The notes beneath the pieces were generated by a model. The model worked only from the letters and a program-made list of their open reading frames with translations. It was not told the origin of the DNA and searched no databases. A DNA stretch of 64,000 nucleotides from an uncultured Erysipelotrichaceae bacterium (GTDB lineage: Bacteria > Bacillota_I > Bacilli_A > RFN20 > CAG-826). Position 1 is the first letter of the stretch, and the number at the start of each line of letters is the position of its first letter. Location: the NCBI GenBank assembly GCA_902773005.1, contig CACYCS010000018.1:21308-85307 (forward strand). Direction: 5' to 3'. Of the stretch, positions 52,101 to 59,770 are shown one piece after another. The position numbers were made by a program, and so were the translations under genes.

Positions 52101-52976
52101 AAATTCGATATCCACTTTTTGCGGAGTTTTTGCTTGTTTCTTTTCAGGAATCTTATTCTGTTTTGGTTTTGAATTAGGCGTGAACCCAGATGACATCAAT
52201 ACGCTTCTTTGAGCCTCAAGAGCGGTGTCTTCATCATATTCAGAACTCTCGGGAATCGTTTCTTCTATTTCGATTTCTGGCTCAGCAAATGTCGTTTTGG
52301 AATTGGGTACGAAGGCCTCTTTTTTGACAGTCGGCATGACTTCGGGTTTGGCTTCTTTTTTCGTGCTAGAAGAAAAATCGATATCCAAGTTCTTGGGACG
52401 CTTATTGCTCGATGCGCTGAACGACTTCAAACGCTCGATATCCGGCATTTCAAAATCCGCCTCATCATCATCCTTCTTGGCCTGGTCTTGAGCGGGAGCC
52501 GAATTATAGAACTTCTTTTTCTTATTGGCGGAAAAGCCGGTGCTAGGAACAATTCCAACCGAATCGCAGAACTGCTTGCACTCGAGCGCCCCGTCGCCTT
52601 CATCGATATAGAATTTTTGGAATAGAATCGCGACGGCTTTCATGGTTTTCGCCTGGATGATATACGCCCACGAATAATTGCTTTTGTTGACTAAACAAAA
52701 CGAAATAATTCCACCGTTATTTTCATCCCAGACAAAAGCTGGAATCATCCAGTCGTCATAATCGAAACCCAATGCAGTTTGGTTGATGGCAATCTGCTTT
52801 GCATCAATCGGACAAACGTATGGATTGGCAGAAAGTTCAATTCTCTTTAGCCCTTTTAGCTTAGTGATGACCTTGTCTAAATCGTCTTTAAAAATAGGCG
52901 AACCAATATTCGCGATAAGCGCCTGCCCATAGGCATGGTTTGCAAAGTATGTGTAATAACCGCTTTTCGTTGCCAT
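49125..52976 (-). CDS. SF1 (UvrD/HelD-like) helicase with large N-terminal additions
   Basis: 1283 residues. The helicase core starts near residue 680: Walker A FSGSAGTGKTLLS, Walker B AIIIDEYQDLTELQF, motif III LYGDDNQSV, a motif V-like QAKGREWDSVVLYN, and motif VI FYVALTRAKNRIIVYE. Before it come two weakly similar domains (residues about 20-150 and 340-480, both with a DDW-x-I core) joined by a disordered Lys/Pro-rich linker, then a segment at about 515-625 that looks like a RelE/ParE fold (RLFVTDRFRKEFEDL... ASRIFFINGYDSK... FIFVGISDEDEH). The C-terminus is helical, perhaps TPR-like. It heads the four-gene operon. Codon use is more AT-ending than the neighbouring regions. No Shine-Dalgarno sequence; TATTAT lies nine bases before the start. 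Confidence 0.87.
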   Translation of the reverse strand: MATKSGYYTYFANHAYGQALIANIGSPIFKDDLDKVITKLKGLKRIELSANPYVCPIDAKQIAINQTALGFDYDDWMIPAFVWDENNGGIISFCLVNKSNYSWAYIIQAKTMKAVAILFQKFYIDEGDGALECKQFCDSVGIVPSTGFSANKKKKFYNSAPAQDQAKKDDDEADFEMPDIERLKSFSASSNKRPKNLDIDFSSSTKKEAKPEVMPTVKKEAFVPNSKTTFAEPEIEIEETIPESSEYDEDTALEAQRSVLMSSGFTPNSKPKQNKIPEKKQAKTPQKVDIEFQKPEIRKVFETSSQSRPKQLDEEKARFRTMPRFEYRPNPKVPKAIIVINEPGTPFAPCFKNAENMLRKVTWFEIGRHVVFTPDELPGGDARYSKIANFNLDDWKIVVATLDALNQPTDVALCFKDDPEFAIYVSLRHGPKLICVTTIGFSIKTKPYISFSHLLELLEEPVDINEILPPEKVVESQPKPIQSESAIPLSENVNEKDEAKEPELSQAFIKTRRKPQRRLFVTDRFRKEFEDLCSSHPQAADDIFALYEQIICSDEEELLNILSLRDNKNIEGVNNRTLHKMRFSNSQEYGASRIFFINGYDSKRRMDPSDFIFVGISDEDEHDDQGNIARAISKYLEQHADSLLLHKIMLPEDVKNDPSELAYLSENQIALLDHTQTRCPIAFSGSAGTGKTLLSMSNYIDLVNNGLSTLYITYQDDLCRYVADTLRIEGQKDPNCETFLTLCADILPQSEIDYERIADRSTFREWFLAKAERDRAFKSLIGEIGTTDDERFMTSYVFYNGIIRGAANCLDSKDHRLSLDQFLQKTGKEEGYSAKQREAIYYVALQYDKYLIDNKLETANDLAIKILKEEYEFTRYDAIIIDEYQDLTELQFKSILKLIKSTIPLHLFLYGDDNQSVNPTIFNVGDAERIVKEAFNRRVSLNVEYLNDSYRSGNSLVRFINEFNNVKKTSIGARKKAIEAPERSLRDDNNDLFALLLRKEAAFKSVVELASKSNRDTVFIFPETKICEAAIRKYKKINPQFVESSFLSVEQAKGREWDSVVLYNFFSSSLELFEAILGEEKIGKHSTLHRMLFNRFYVALTRAKNRIIVYEERQSKIVDEKILSHLSVLNSVEEIGSYFAGNVNLEHWVQFGNRLFRKRDYEGALRAYLRASELPEAQNLAARAQEYAYIANKKYNRSQAVSTLLKYQDYNALSDYYESNGERKKYLLLRQLRNESEPTQDVARAFRRMGGYCNEEEKEFFFALAVMRFARDISNVAKQYKEK

Positions 52977-52985
52977 ATCGCTTTC

Positions 52986-52991
52986 ATAATA
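52986..52991 (-). promoter_or_regulatory. -10 box of the helicase operon, near-leaderless
   Basis: Minus-strand TATTAT (5 of 6), nine bases before the ATG at 52976. Confidence 0.4.
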
Positions 52992-53111
52992 TTTTAACCT
53001 AGAGTCGATTTTCTTCCTATACGAAAACCAGCATCGTCTTTTTTTGATCAGCCACTATCGAAATATTGCTTTTTCAGCGCGGAATTCTTTATACTTCTTA
53101 TCCAATTGTCG

Positions 53112-53117
53112 GATAAT
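53112..53117 (+). promoter_or_regulatory. -10 box of the GNAT gene, leaderless type
   Basis: GATAAT ends six bases before the ATG at 53124. Confidence 0.5.
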
Positions 53118-53123
53118 ACTTCC

Positions 53124-53681
53124 ATGCGAAGAATCGTTCACCCAATCCTTGAGGATATTCCCGCCATCAAAAAGCTTTTTGGGCGCGTCGAACTCGACAT
53201 GCAATACAATGGATTCGATGATTCTGCGATCAATCTATTTGCCTCGAAGAATCTTGAAGAGCTCATCGCTTCCAAATCCTTATATATAGAAAAGGATGGC
53301 GCCAAGGTCCTCGGACTCCTCGAGACAACCCATTTCTATAAGGATGAGCTTCTAGGTGAGGAAGCAAAACAATCCGCAGGCTTTGCTCTGCTTGACGAAT
53401 TTGGATACAAAGGCGAGAACGTCCTTGCTTTCCCTTGCTTCTTCATCGACCCAATGTGGATGGGAAAGGGGCTAGCCAAAGAGTTTTTCCAAGGTGTACT
53501 AGCCCAGTACCGCGAAACAAGCTTCCTCTTGCAAGTGGATTCCAATAATCTCCGCGCGATTGCCTTTTTCAAGAAGGTTGGCTTCTTTGATTTAGGCGCT
53601 GGCAAATTGAAAAACCCCGAGAGCCGCTTCTTGGTGAAGCCATACGTCCCTCAGGGTCTTTGCCGAAACGCGTTTTGGTGA
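53124..53681 (+). CDS. GNAT-family N-acetyltransferase
   Basis: 185 residues. The acetyl-CoA binding region is FPCFFIDPMWMGKGLAKEFFQGVL (about residues 108-132), a slightly altered version of the R/Q-x-x-G-x-G/A loop (MWMGKGLA), followed by the usual late strand-helix FLLQVDSNNLRAIAFFKKVGF. Substrate unknown. An earlier in-frame TTG at 53106 is unlikely because the -10 box overlaps it. The stop abuts the convergent ABC exporter gene with no spacing. Confidence 0.85.
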   Translation: MRRIVHPILEDIPAIKKLFGRVELDMQYNGFDDSAINLFASKNLEELIASKSLYIEKDGAKVLGLLETTHFYKDELLGEEAKQSAGFALLDEFGYKGENVLAFPCFFIDPMWMGKGLAKEFFQGVLAQYRETSFLLQVDSNNLRAIAFFKKVGFFDLGAGKLKNPESRFLVKPYVPQGLCRNAFW

Positions 53682-55400
53682 TTAGGCAAGCTGGCTGTTG
53701 TAGAGATCGAAGAAGAAACCCTTCGCCTGCATCAGCTCCTCGAAATTGCCTTGTTCAAGTATCTCGCCGTCTTTCAATACAACGATCAAGTCGGCGTTTT
53801 TAATCGTGGATAGGCGGTGCGCCACCACTAAGGAAGTTTTGCCATTCATGAGTTCATCAAACGCCTTTGAGAGGTTCAATTCCGTCCTTAAGTCGATGTT
53901 CGACGTCGCTTCATCAAGCATGACGATTTCAGGCTGCAGCAACATGATCCTTGCAACGCAAAGCAATTGCTTTTCTCCGGTCGATAATCCCGAGGCGTTG
54001 CTTACGACCGTGTCGTAGCCGTCTTTCAGTCTAGTGATAAAGTCATGGGCATGGGCTTTCTTAGCCGCGACGATAACTTCGTCTAAGCTCGCCTCTGGCT
54101 TGCCGTAAGCGATATTCTCTCGGATCGTTCCTTTCTTGAGCCAAGTCTCTTGCAAGACCATTCCGATATGGGAACGCATCTCGGGCTTCGGTGCGTCGAC
54201 CGTCTTGATCCCATTCATGCTGAATCCGCCCTCTTGGGCATCATAGAAGCGCATCAAGAGGTTGATAATCGTGGTCTTGCCGCATCCCGTCGGACCGACA
54301 AGCGCAATCTTATGGCCTTTGTAGATATCAAGGTCAAATCCCTTGATGATCTCCCTTTTCCCATCATAGGAGAAATGGATATCCTTGGCCTCAAGGGTTT
54401 CGATGGTCTCGCCTAGGCTCGTCTTTCCTTCGTCTACGTCTTTCGGCGCCTCAATCGTCTCCTCGATCCTATGGAAGGAAGCAGTCGCATAAAGCACGTC
54501 ATTGGCAGCGTCAGCGATCTCATTGAATGGGGTCATGTACTGATAAGAATAGGTGATGAACGAGGATAATCCTCCGACGGTGAATACGAATCCTAGGCTC
54601 ACATCATGGATGATGATAAGCGCGCCGATGAGGATTACAGCCGCATAGATCGCGTTATTGACGACGCGAGTCATCGGATTGATCCAGCTTGCCGCGAAGG
54701 ATGCCTTGAAGCTCGCCTTTCTCGCTTCTTCGTTGCTTTCTTCAAACGTCGCGATCCTATTTTCCTCTCCCCCGAAGGATTGGATGGTCTCAAGATTTGT
54801 GATGGACTCCAGCGTGTAGGCGGTGAGTTTGCCCATCATCTCGTTCTGCTTCTTGAAGTAACGGCTATTGTGGTTGCTGATGAACCTCGACACCACAACC
54901 GAGATTGGGGTCAAGACAATCACCACAAGGGCCAAGATCCAATTGAGCACGAACATGAACACGACCGTGACGAGGATCTGCACGGCCCCTTCATATAACG
55001 CACCCGCTCCAGTGATAAGCCCAGTCTGAACGTTTTCGATGTCATTGATGAGCCTAAGCAGCAAATCGCCCCTCTCATGACGGTCGATATAGCTAAGCGG
55101 GACGTCATGAAGCGCTTTGAAAAGCTCGTCGCGCATCCGCTTCACTAACGTCTGGCCGATACGAGCAACCGATACGTCGAAGGCGTAACGGAACAATGCT
55201 CCAACGACAAGAAGTCCCGCGCACACGAATAGGTGCACGCTCACATCATAATTCCCATTCTTGATGCAATCGATCGCTAATCCCGTCACAAAAGGTATCG
55301 CCATCTTCGCCCCAACGGAGGCAAGAGCCAAAAGCAACGAGAGAGCGATAAGGCCATAGGAGCCCTTCATGTATTTGGCAAGTGATTTGACCGTCTTCAT
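53682..55400 (-). CDS. ABC exporter half-transporter, second of a heterodimer pair
   Basis: 572 residues: six membrane segments followed by an ABC ATPase with Walker A GPTGCGKTT, signature ASGLSTGEKQLL, Walker B IVMLDEATSNID and H-loop VVAHRLST. The signature differs from the canonical LSGGQ (LSTGE), while the partner has LSGGQ; such asymmetry is common in heterodimeric exporters of the BmrCD/LmrCD type, where one ATP site is degenerate. Substrate may be drugs, lipids or peptides. Overlaps its partner by four bases. Confidence 0.92.
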   Translation of the reverse strand: MKTVKSLAKYMKGSYGLIALSLLLALASVGAKMAIPFVTGLAIDCIKNGNYDVSVHLFVCAGLLVVGALFRYAFDVSVARIGQTLVKRMRDELFKALHDVPLSYIDRHERGDLLLRLINDIENVQTGLITGAGALYEGAVQILVTVVFMFVLNWILALVVIVLTPISVVVSRFISNHNSRYFKKQNEMMGKLTAYTLESITNLETIQSFGGEENRIATFEESNEEARKASFKASFAASWINPMTRVVNNAIYAAVILIGALIIIHDVSLGFVFTVGGLSSFITYSYQYMTPFNEIADAANDVLYATASFHRIEETIEAPKDVDEGKTSLGETIETLEAKDIHFSYDGKREIIKGFDLDIYKGHKIALVGPTGCGKTTIINLLMRFYDAQEGGFSMNGIKTVDAPKPEMRSHIGMVLQETWLKKGTIRENIAYGKPEASLDEVIVAAKKAHAHDFITRLKDGYDTVVSNASGLSTGEKQLLCVARIMLLQPEIVMLDEATSNIDLRTELNLSKAFDELMNGKTSLVVAHRLSTIKNADLIVVLKDGEILEQGNFEELMQAKGFFFDLYNSQLA

Positions 55401-57127
55401 CTTTGGCTCACCTGCGCTTCATAGATCTCGCGATATACCGAGCAATCCGCGAGCAGTTTTTCATGATTCCCGCTTCCGATGATGCGCCCTTTGTCGAGAA
55501 CCACGATTTTGTCGCAATCCTTGATGGAGGTCGCGCGTTGGGAAACGATGATGGTAGTTAATCCTGGGATCTTGTCGATTGCCTGACGGACCAATAGATC
55601 GGATTTGTAATCGAGGGCCGAGGTCGCATCATCCAAGATCAGAATCTTCCGTTTGGATAATAATGCCCTAGCGATCAATAGCCTTTGCTTTTGCCCGCCG
55701 GAAAGGTTCGCGCCGCCTTCTTCGACTTCGTGGTCCACGCCATCTTCGTAGCGCGACACGAATTCTTTCGCCTGCGCCGCTTCCAAAGCAGCATCGATCT
55801 CTTCATCGGAAGCTTGGCTAGACCCAAAGAGGATGTTCGAGCGCACCGTGCCTTTGAATAGCTGCGGCTTTTGGCTCACGAAAGCGACGTCTTTCCGAAT
55901 CAAGGAAAGCGCGCAGTCTTTCATCCGCTCGCCCTCATAGAAGCATTCCCCACTGCTAGGATCATAGAATCTAAGCAGCAAGGAAAGCAAAGTCGATTTG
56001 CCTGATCCCGTGCCACCGATAATGCCGACTTTCTCGCCATGGTCCACCGTGAAATCGATGTGGTCCAGCACGTTATTCTCACCGCCAAAGGAAAGGGAAA
56101 CATCCTTCAATTCGAATACATGGGTCCCCTCTTTTTGTTCAGGAAGCTCGCGGATGGAGCCATCTACGATCTCAGGTTCGATCGCAAGGAAGGCATCGAT
56201 CCTACGCTTAGAAGCCCACGCTTTCGAAAGCGAGGTGACAAGGCGAGTGAATTGAAGCAATGCCGCTAAGCACTGCGTCAGGAAATTGATCAAAGCAACG
56301 ATCGAACCAGCGGAAAGCCCAGTCCTAGGCGCCTCAAAGCTACCGAGGTAGATGATGAGGATGATCGCAAGGTTCACGAAAGCGAAAGTCAGCGGATTGA
56401 TGAACGCGTTGATCTTAGAAATCTTCAATGCCTTCTTTCGATATGCTTCGGAATGCGATTCGAAATCAGCTTCGGATTCCGCCTGCTTATTGAACGCTCT
56501 CACCACGCGAGCCCCAACGATATTGTCCTCGCCATAAGAAGAAAGGGTGTCGAGCTCGCCTTGAAGCGAAGCATAGGCTTTCGGCGTCGAAAGCACGACG
56601 ATGAGTATGGTTGCCGCGCAGCAGGCCAATGCGCACAAAACCACGATTCCCGCATACACGTTCACAATGAATGACGCCACAACCGACCCAATCACTAGGA
56701 ACGGGGCCCTGACGATGAGGCGCATGAACATGAACACCCCATTCTGCAAAGACGGGGCGTCGTTATTGATGAGATTCACGGCCTTGCTTTTGCCAAACGC
56801 ATTCATCTGCCCCGAGGAAATGCGGAACACTTGGCGCGCCAAGACGTTTTTCAAATCGCGCGAGAAATCCGTCGCGGTGCGCGAGCAGATATATTGGGCC
56901 GCCATCGTGCACCCAAACCCAACCAAAGCTAATCCAAAGATGATGAGGCAACGGAGGGAAACGAATGTCGAATCCTCGTAATGCGCCCCACCGGCAGTGA
57001 GTCCCTCGTCGATGATGGAACGCACCACAAAAGGAACGATAAGCTCAGTGATGCATTCGATCACCTTGAGCAAAGGCGCGAAAAAGACCTGCCAAGAATA
57101 TTTCTTAAGCGGGGTCAGCCCACTCAT
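55397..57127 (-). CDS. ABC exporter half-transporter, first of a heterodimer pair
   Basis: 576 residues: six membrane segments, then an ATPase with Walker A GGTGSGKST, signature ANLSGGQKQR, Walker B ILILDDATSALD and a final ...TTIIVSQRAT in place of the H-loop His, so Gln stands where His is expected. Asp follows the Walker B Asp (DDATS) where the partner has Glu, which is the usual mark of a degenerate site. The two halves thus form one good and one poor ATP site. Sits between the Sel1 protein gene and its partner, overlapping both by four bases. Confidence 0.92.
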   Translation of the reverse strand: MSGLTPLKKYSWQVFFAPLLKVIECITELIVPFVVRSIIDEGLTAGGAHYEDSTFVSLRCLIIFGLALVGFGCTMAAQYICSRTATDFSRDLKNVLARQVFRISSGQMNAFGKSKAVNLINNDAPSLQNGVFMFMRLIVRAPFLVIGSVVASFIVNVYAGIVVLCALACCAATILIVVLSTPKAYASLQGELDTLSSYGEDNIVGARVVRAFNKQAESEADFESHSEAYRKKALKISKINAFINPLTFAFVNLAIILIIYLGSFEAPRTGLSAGSIVALINFLTQCLAALLQFTRLVTSLSKAWASKRRIDAFLAIEPEIVDGSIRELPEQKEGTHVFELKDVSLSFGGENNVLDHIDFTVDHGEKVGIIGGTGSGKSTLLSLLLRFYDPSSGECFYEGERMKDCALSLIRKDVAFVSQKPQLFKGTVRSNILFGSSQASDEEIDAALEAAQAKEFVSRYEDGVDHEVEEGGANLSGGQKQRLLIARALLSKRKILILDDATSALDYKSDLLVRQAIDKIPGLTTIIVSQRATSIKDCDKIVVLDKGRIIGSGNHEKLLADCSVYREIYEAQVSQR

Positions 57128-58488
57128 TTGTCTTCGCCCTTCTTCGGACCTAACGTCTTGATTTTGATCTTCTTCGGCTCATTCATGAAAGTGAATATGG
57201 CAGAGGGCAAATCGGAATCGCCGGGCTTCCCGGCAAGGGTCCAGGATTCATCCATGCCAAACCGCATCGAATCGAAACGGTCGCTATTGAGCACGCATCC
57301 ATTCAATTGGCCGAAGTTCCAATGGATCGGCCCATTCACGAATCCCACCCAAAGGTTTCCGATATCGGTGATGATCGGCGGAACTTCAAGCGACATATCG
57401 AAGCTCACTTCCTGCGATTTGGGATTGTAGTTCCAATTCGCGATCGTGCCTGGATTGCTTTCGCCGTTGAGCTCGATGAAGGAATCGTAGAAGGTGTCGG
57501 AATCGAATACGGGCTCCCCGCGTTGCAGTTTGTTCTTCTTCGCAAGCGCCTTGATCTCGGCGTTCACGTCTTTCAGCATCGGGGTCCTCGCGAGATCGAA
57601 TAGCCCGGGATATTGAAGCCCTAGAAGCGCGAGCAGATAATGTCTGATCGCGATCATCTCATCGACTTCGATCCCGAAGCCATATTGGAAGCATTTCGCG
57701 ATCCGGTAATTGAATTCGGGAAATAGATCCACGTAATCATGATCATAGACATAGCCGTGGTAGATCTCATCATAGGATTGCTCTAGAAGCGCGAAGGCGA
57801 ATTTCTCGTCTTTGGCGACGTAATCCCCATTGAAATACATATCGGCCATTAGATACACCGCGCGCATAGAGCCTAGCGCCGCGGCTTTCGAAAAGCATTC
57901 AAAGGCCTCTTTCTTCCCAAATTCCGCCCCAGCTTCTCCGCGCATATACATCGCCCCAAGATGACAAAGCGCCTCGTGGTTCGCCATTAGAAGCGGATTC
58001 TTGTAATAGGCAAGCGCCTTTTCGGCATCGCGATGGACGAATTCCCCACCCTGCTCATAGATCTCCGCCGCAGCCAGCATGCTCTGATAGTCGCCGCTAT
58101 CGGCCAAGATGGTCAGGTATTTCAAGAACAGTTCCTCATTATGGGGCTTATGGGTGATGTGGCCATCGATGTAGCGTCCGCAGAATACCCTAGCCGCGGT
58201 AGGGTCTTGAGACATCGTCTCCTCGCCATAGAAAAGCAAGTTCATCTGCTTGAGTAATGGCTTATCGATCGCAATTCCCGAAGCATCGCCGATGACCGCG
58301 TCCATACCGCATTCCGGGCAAAGCGCGCTCATCCCGCGTTCATCGCTATACCAATCGTTCACTTCCCTCGCCGAGAAGATGCTCCTGCAGAAAAAGCATC
58401 CGCACATCTTGGATTGGACGATTTCGATTTCATTGTCGACCGCATGTTTGCGGTAGGTTTCATATGGTTCGGCGGGTCTAGTTCTCAT
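57124..58488 (-). CDS. Sel1-repeat protein with N-terminal zinc cysteines
   Basis: 454 residues. Near the N-terminus, CGCFFC and CPEC pairs (about residues 26-65) look like a zinc site. Residues about 120-290 hold Sel1-type helical repeats (HLGAMYMRGEAGAEFGKKEA, YLMADMYFNGDYVAKDEKF), which usually serve as protein-binding scaffolds. The C-terminal 110 residues are beta-rich and not recognised. The ATG at 58488 was chosen over upstream ATGs at 58503 and 58518 because a TATGAT -10 lies ten bases upstream. It leads the three-gene unit with the ABC exporter and may regulate or assemble it. Confidence 0.82.
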   Translation of the reverse strand: MRTRPAEPYETYRKHAVDNEIEIVQSKMCGCFFCRSIFSAREVNDWYSDERGMSALCPECGMDAVIGDASGIAIDKPLLKQMNLLFYGEETMSQDPTAARVFCGRYIDGHITHKPHNEELFLKYLTILADSGDYQSMLAAAEIYEQGGEFVHRDAEKALAYYKNPLLMANHEALCHLGAMYMRGEAGAEFGKKEAFECFSKAAALGSMRAVYLMADMYFNGDYVAKDEKFAFALLEQSYDEIYHGYVYDHDYVDLFPEFNYRIAKCFQYGFGIEVDEMIAIRHYLLALLGLQYPGLFDLARTPMLKDVNAEIKALAKKNKLQRGEPVFDSDTFYDSFIELNGESNPGTIANWNYNPKSQEVSFDMSLEVPPIITDIGNLWVGFVNGPIHWNFGQLNGCVLNSDRFDSMRFGMDESWTLAGKPGDSDLPSAIFTFMNEPKKIKIKTLGPKKGEDK

Positions 58489-58498
58489 AGCGGGGCTT

Positions 58499-58504
58499 AT
58501 CATA
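58499..58504 (-). promoter_or_regulatory. -10 box of the Sel1-ABC operon
   Basis: Minus-strand TATGAT with TGA before it (extended -10), ten bases before the ATG at 58488; leader of about three bases. Confidence 0.4.
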
Positions 58505-58548
58505 TCACACGGACGCACAGGCGCGAAGCGAAATGCATAATCGTCACT

Positions 58549-58648
58549 TCTGGCGCACAGCCTATTCCAACTAATCCCCCGCTCATCAGAATTGGCGCAC
58601 AGCCTATTTCAAGCAATCCCTGCTCATCAGAATTGGCGCGCAGCCTGA
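58549..58648 (+). repeat. Tandem array of the dispersed intergenic motif, 2.5 units
   Basis: Three cores GGCGCACAGCCTA (58552), GGCGCACAGCCTA (58594) and GGCGCGCAGCCTG (58635) spaced 42 and 41 bases apart, joined by a shared segment ending GCTCATCAGAATT. It lies between the divergent Sel1 and plsX genes, directly upstream of the plsX promoter. Confidence 0.75.
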
Positions 58649-58663
58649 TAGACGGCAAACAAA

Positions 58664-58692
58664 TTGCGACTTCCACTGCCGTGTGATTAAAT
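58664..58692 (+). promoter_or_regulatory. plsX promoter
   Basis: -35 TTGCGA (58664-58669), 17-base spacer, -10 TTAAAT (58687-58692). The leader of about 20 bases carries AGGAGG before the start. Confidence 0.55.
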
Positions 58693-58720
58693 AAGGCGTC
58701 CATTCCTAGGAGGATCATCC

Positions 58721-59719
58721 ATGAAATTTGCAATAGACACTCTGGGCGGCGATAACGCCCCACAGGCCGTATTCGACGGCGCCGCGCTCGCCCTTAAAGA
58801 TCAGCCTGACCTGAATCTCGTCATGGTCGGCAAAAAAGCGGAGATCGAAAAGTTCATCGCCGACAATAAAATCGACCCCGCCCGCATCGAGATCATCGAA
58901 GCCGACGAGGCGGTTCTCAATACCGATCACCCCGCCACCTTCCTTAAAGAAAAGCCCAACTGCTCCCTCGCAAAAGGCTTTGATGCCCTTCGCACCAGGG
59001 AAGACATCGACGCCTATATCTCCGCAGGCCCAACAGGAGCTATTCTAACCGGCGCGATCTTCCGCATCGGCAGGATCCAAGGCATCTCTAGGCCCGCCCT
59101 TATGGCGACCATCCCTACTCGCACTGGCAAGCTCTGCCGCATCATGGACGTCGGCGCGAACATGGACTGCAAGCCTGAGTATCTCGTCCAATTTGCCCAC
59201 ATGGCCAGCACGTTCCTAAGCGTCATCGGCGTCGAGAATCCGCGCATCGGACTTCTCAACGTCGGCGCGGAAGAAGGCAAAGGGAATGAGCAAGCCAAGG
59301 AAGTCTATAACCTCCTCAAGGTCGAACCCGGCCTCAATTTCGTTGGAAACGTCGAAGCGGACCATGTCGTCAATGGCGAAGCGGACGCGATCATCGCCGA
59401 TGGCTTCTCGGGCAACGTCTTCATCAAGTCGCTCGAAGGCGGTTGCTACTATGTCTCCGACCTATTCAAGAAAGCGGTCTCCGGCAATTTCATCGCCAAG
59501 ATCGGCGCATTGTTCCAACTAAAGGGACTTAAAGCTGCCAAGGTTCCCTTCGATTACGCCAAGAAAGCTTGCGCACCGCTGCTCGGAGTAAAAAGAGTCG
59601 TCGTCAAGGTCCATGGCAAGGGCGATTCCGTCGCCTTCCGCGAGACGATGCGCGACACCAGAAAGCTCGTCGAAGGAAAACTCATCGAGAAGATTCAGGA
59701 ATCCGTTGCCCAAAAATAA
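58721..59719 (+). CDS. plsX: Phosphate acyltransferase PlsX
   Basis: 332 residues. PlsX converts acyl-ACP to acyl-phosphate, the first step of phosphatidic acid synthesis in most Bacilli, and acts at the membrane surface. The N-terminal AIDTLGGDNAP is the family signature, with NTDHPATFLKEKPNCSL, SAGPTGAILTGAIFRIGRI, DVGANMDCKPEYLVQFA, NVGAEEGKGNE and ADGFSGNVFIKSLEG in order. AGGAGG lies nine bases before the ATG. Unlike many genomes it is not followed by fabD, acpP or rnc; it stands alone and faces an acyl-ACP thioesterase gene. C-ending codons suggest good expression. Confidence 0.96.
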   Translation: MKFAIDTLGGDNAPQAVFDGAALALKDQPDLNLVMVGKKAEIEKFIADNKIDPARIEIIEADEAVLNTDHPATFLKEKPNCSLAKGFDALRTREDIDAYISAGPTGAILTGAIFRIGRIQGISRPALMATIPTRTGKLCRIMDVGANMDCKPEYLVQFAHMASTFLSVIGVENPRIGLLNVGAEEGKGNEQAKEVYNLLKVEPGLNFVGNVEADHVVNGEADAIIADGFSGNVFIKSLEGGCYYVSDLFKKAVSGNFIAKIGALFQLKGLKAAKVPFDYAKKACAPLLGVKRVVVKVHGKGDSVAFRETMRDTRKLVEGKLIEKIQESVAQK

Positions 59720-59734
59720 GGGGAACGTGTACTT

Positions 59735-59770
59735 AAAATCGCGGGTCCAGTTTATGAAACCCGCGATTTT
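59735..59770. terminator. Bidirectional terminator shared by plsX and the thioesterase gene
   Basis: AAAATCGCGGGT and ACCCGCGATTTT arms, 12 pairs. The right arm contains the end of the thioesterase coding region and the loop its stop codon (59752-59754), so hairpin and coding sequence overlap. Confidence 0.85.

Noticed and set aside
58549..58648. CRISPR array
   Set aside because: Only 2.5 units, the spacer-like parts are also similar between units, and single copies occur elsewhere without cas genes.
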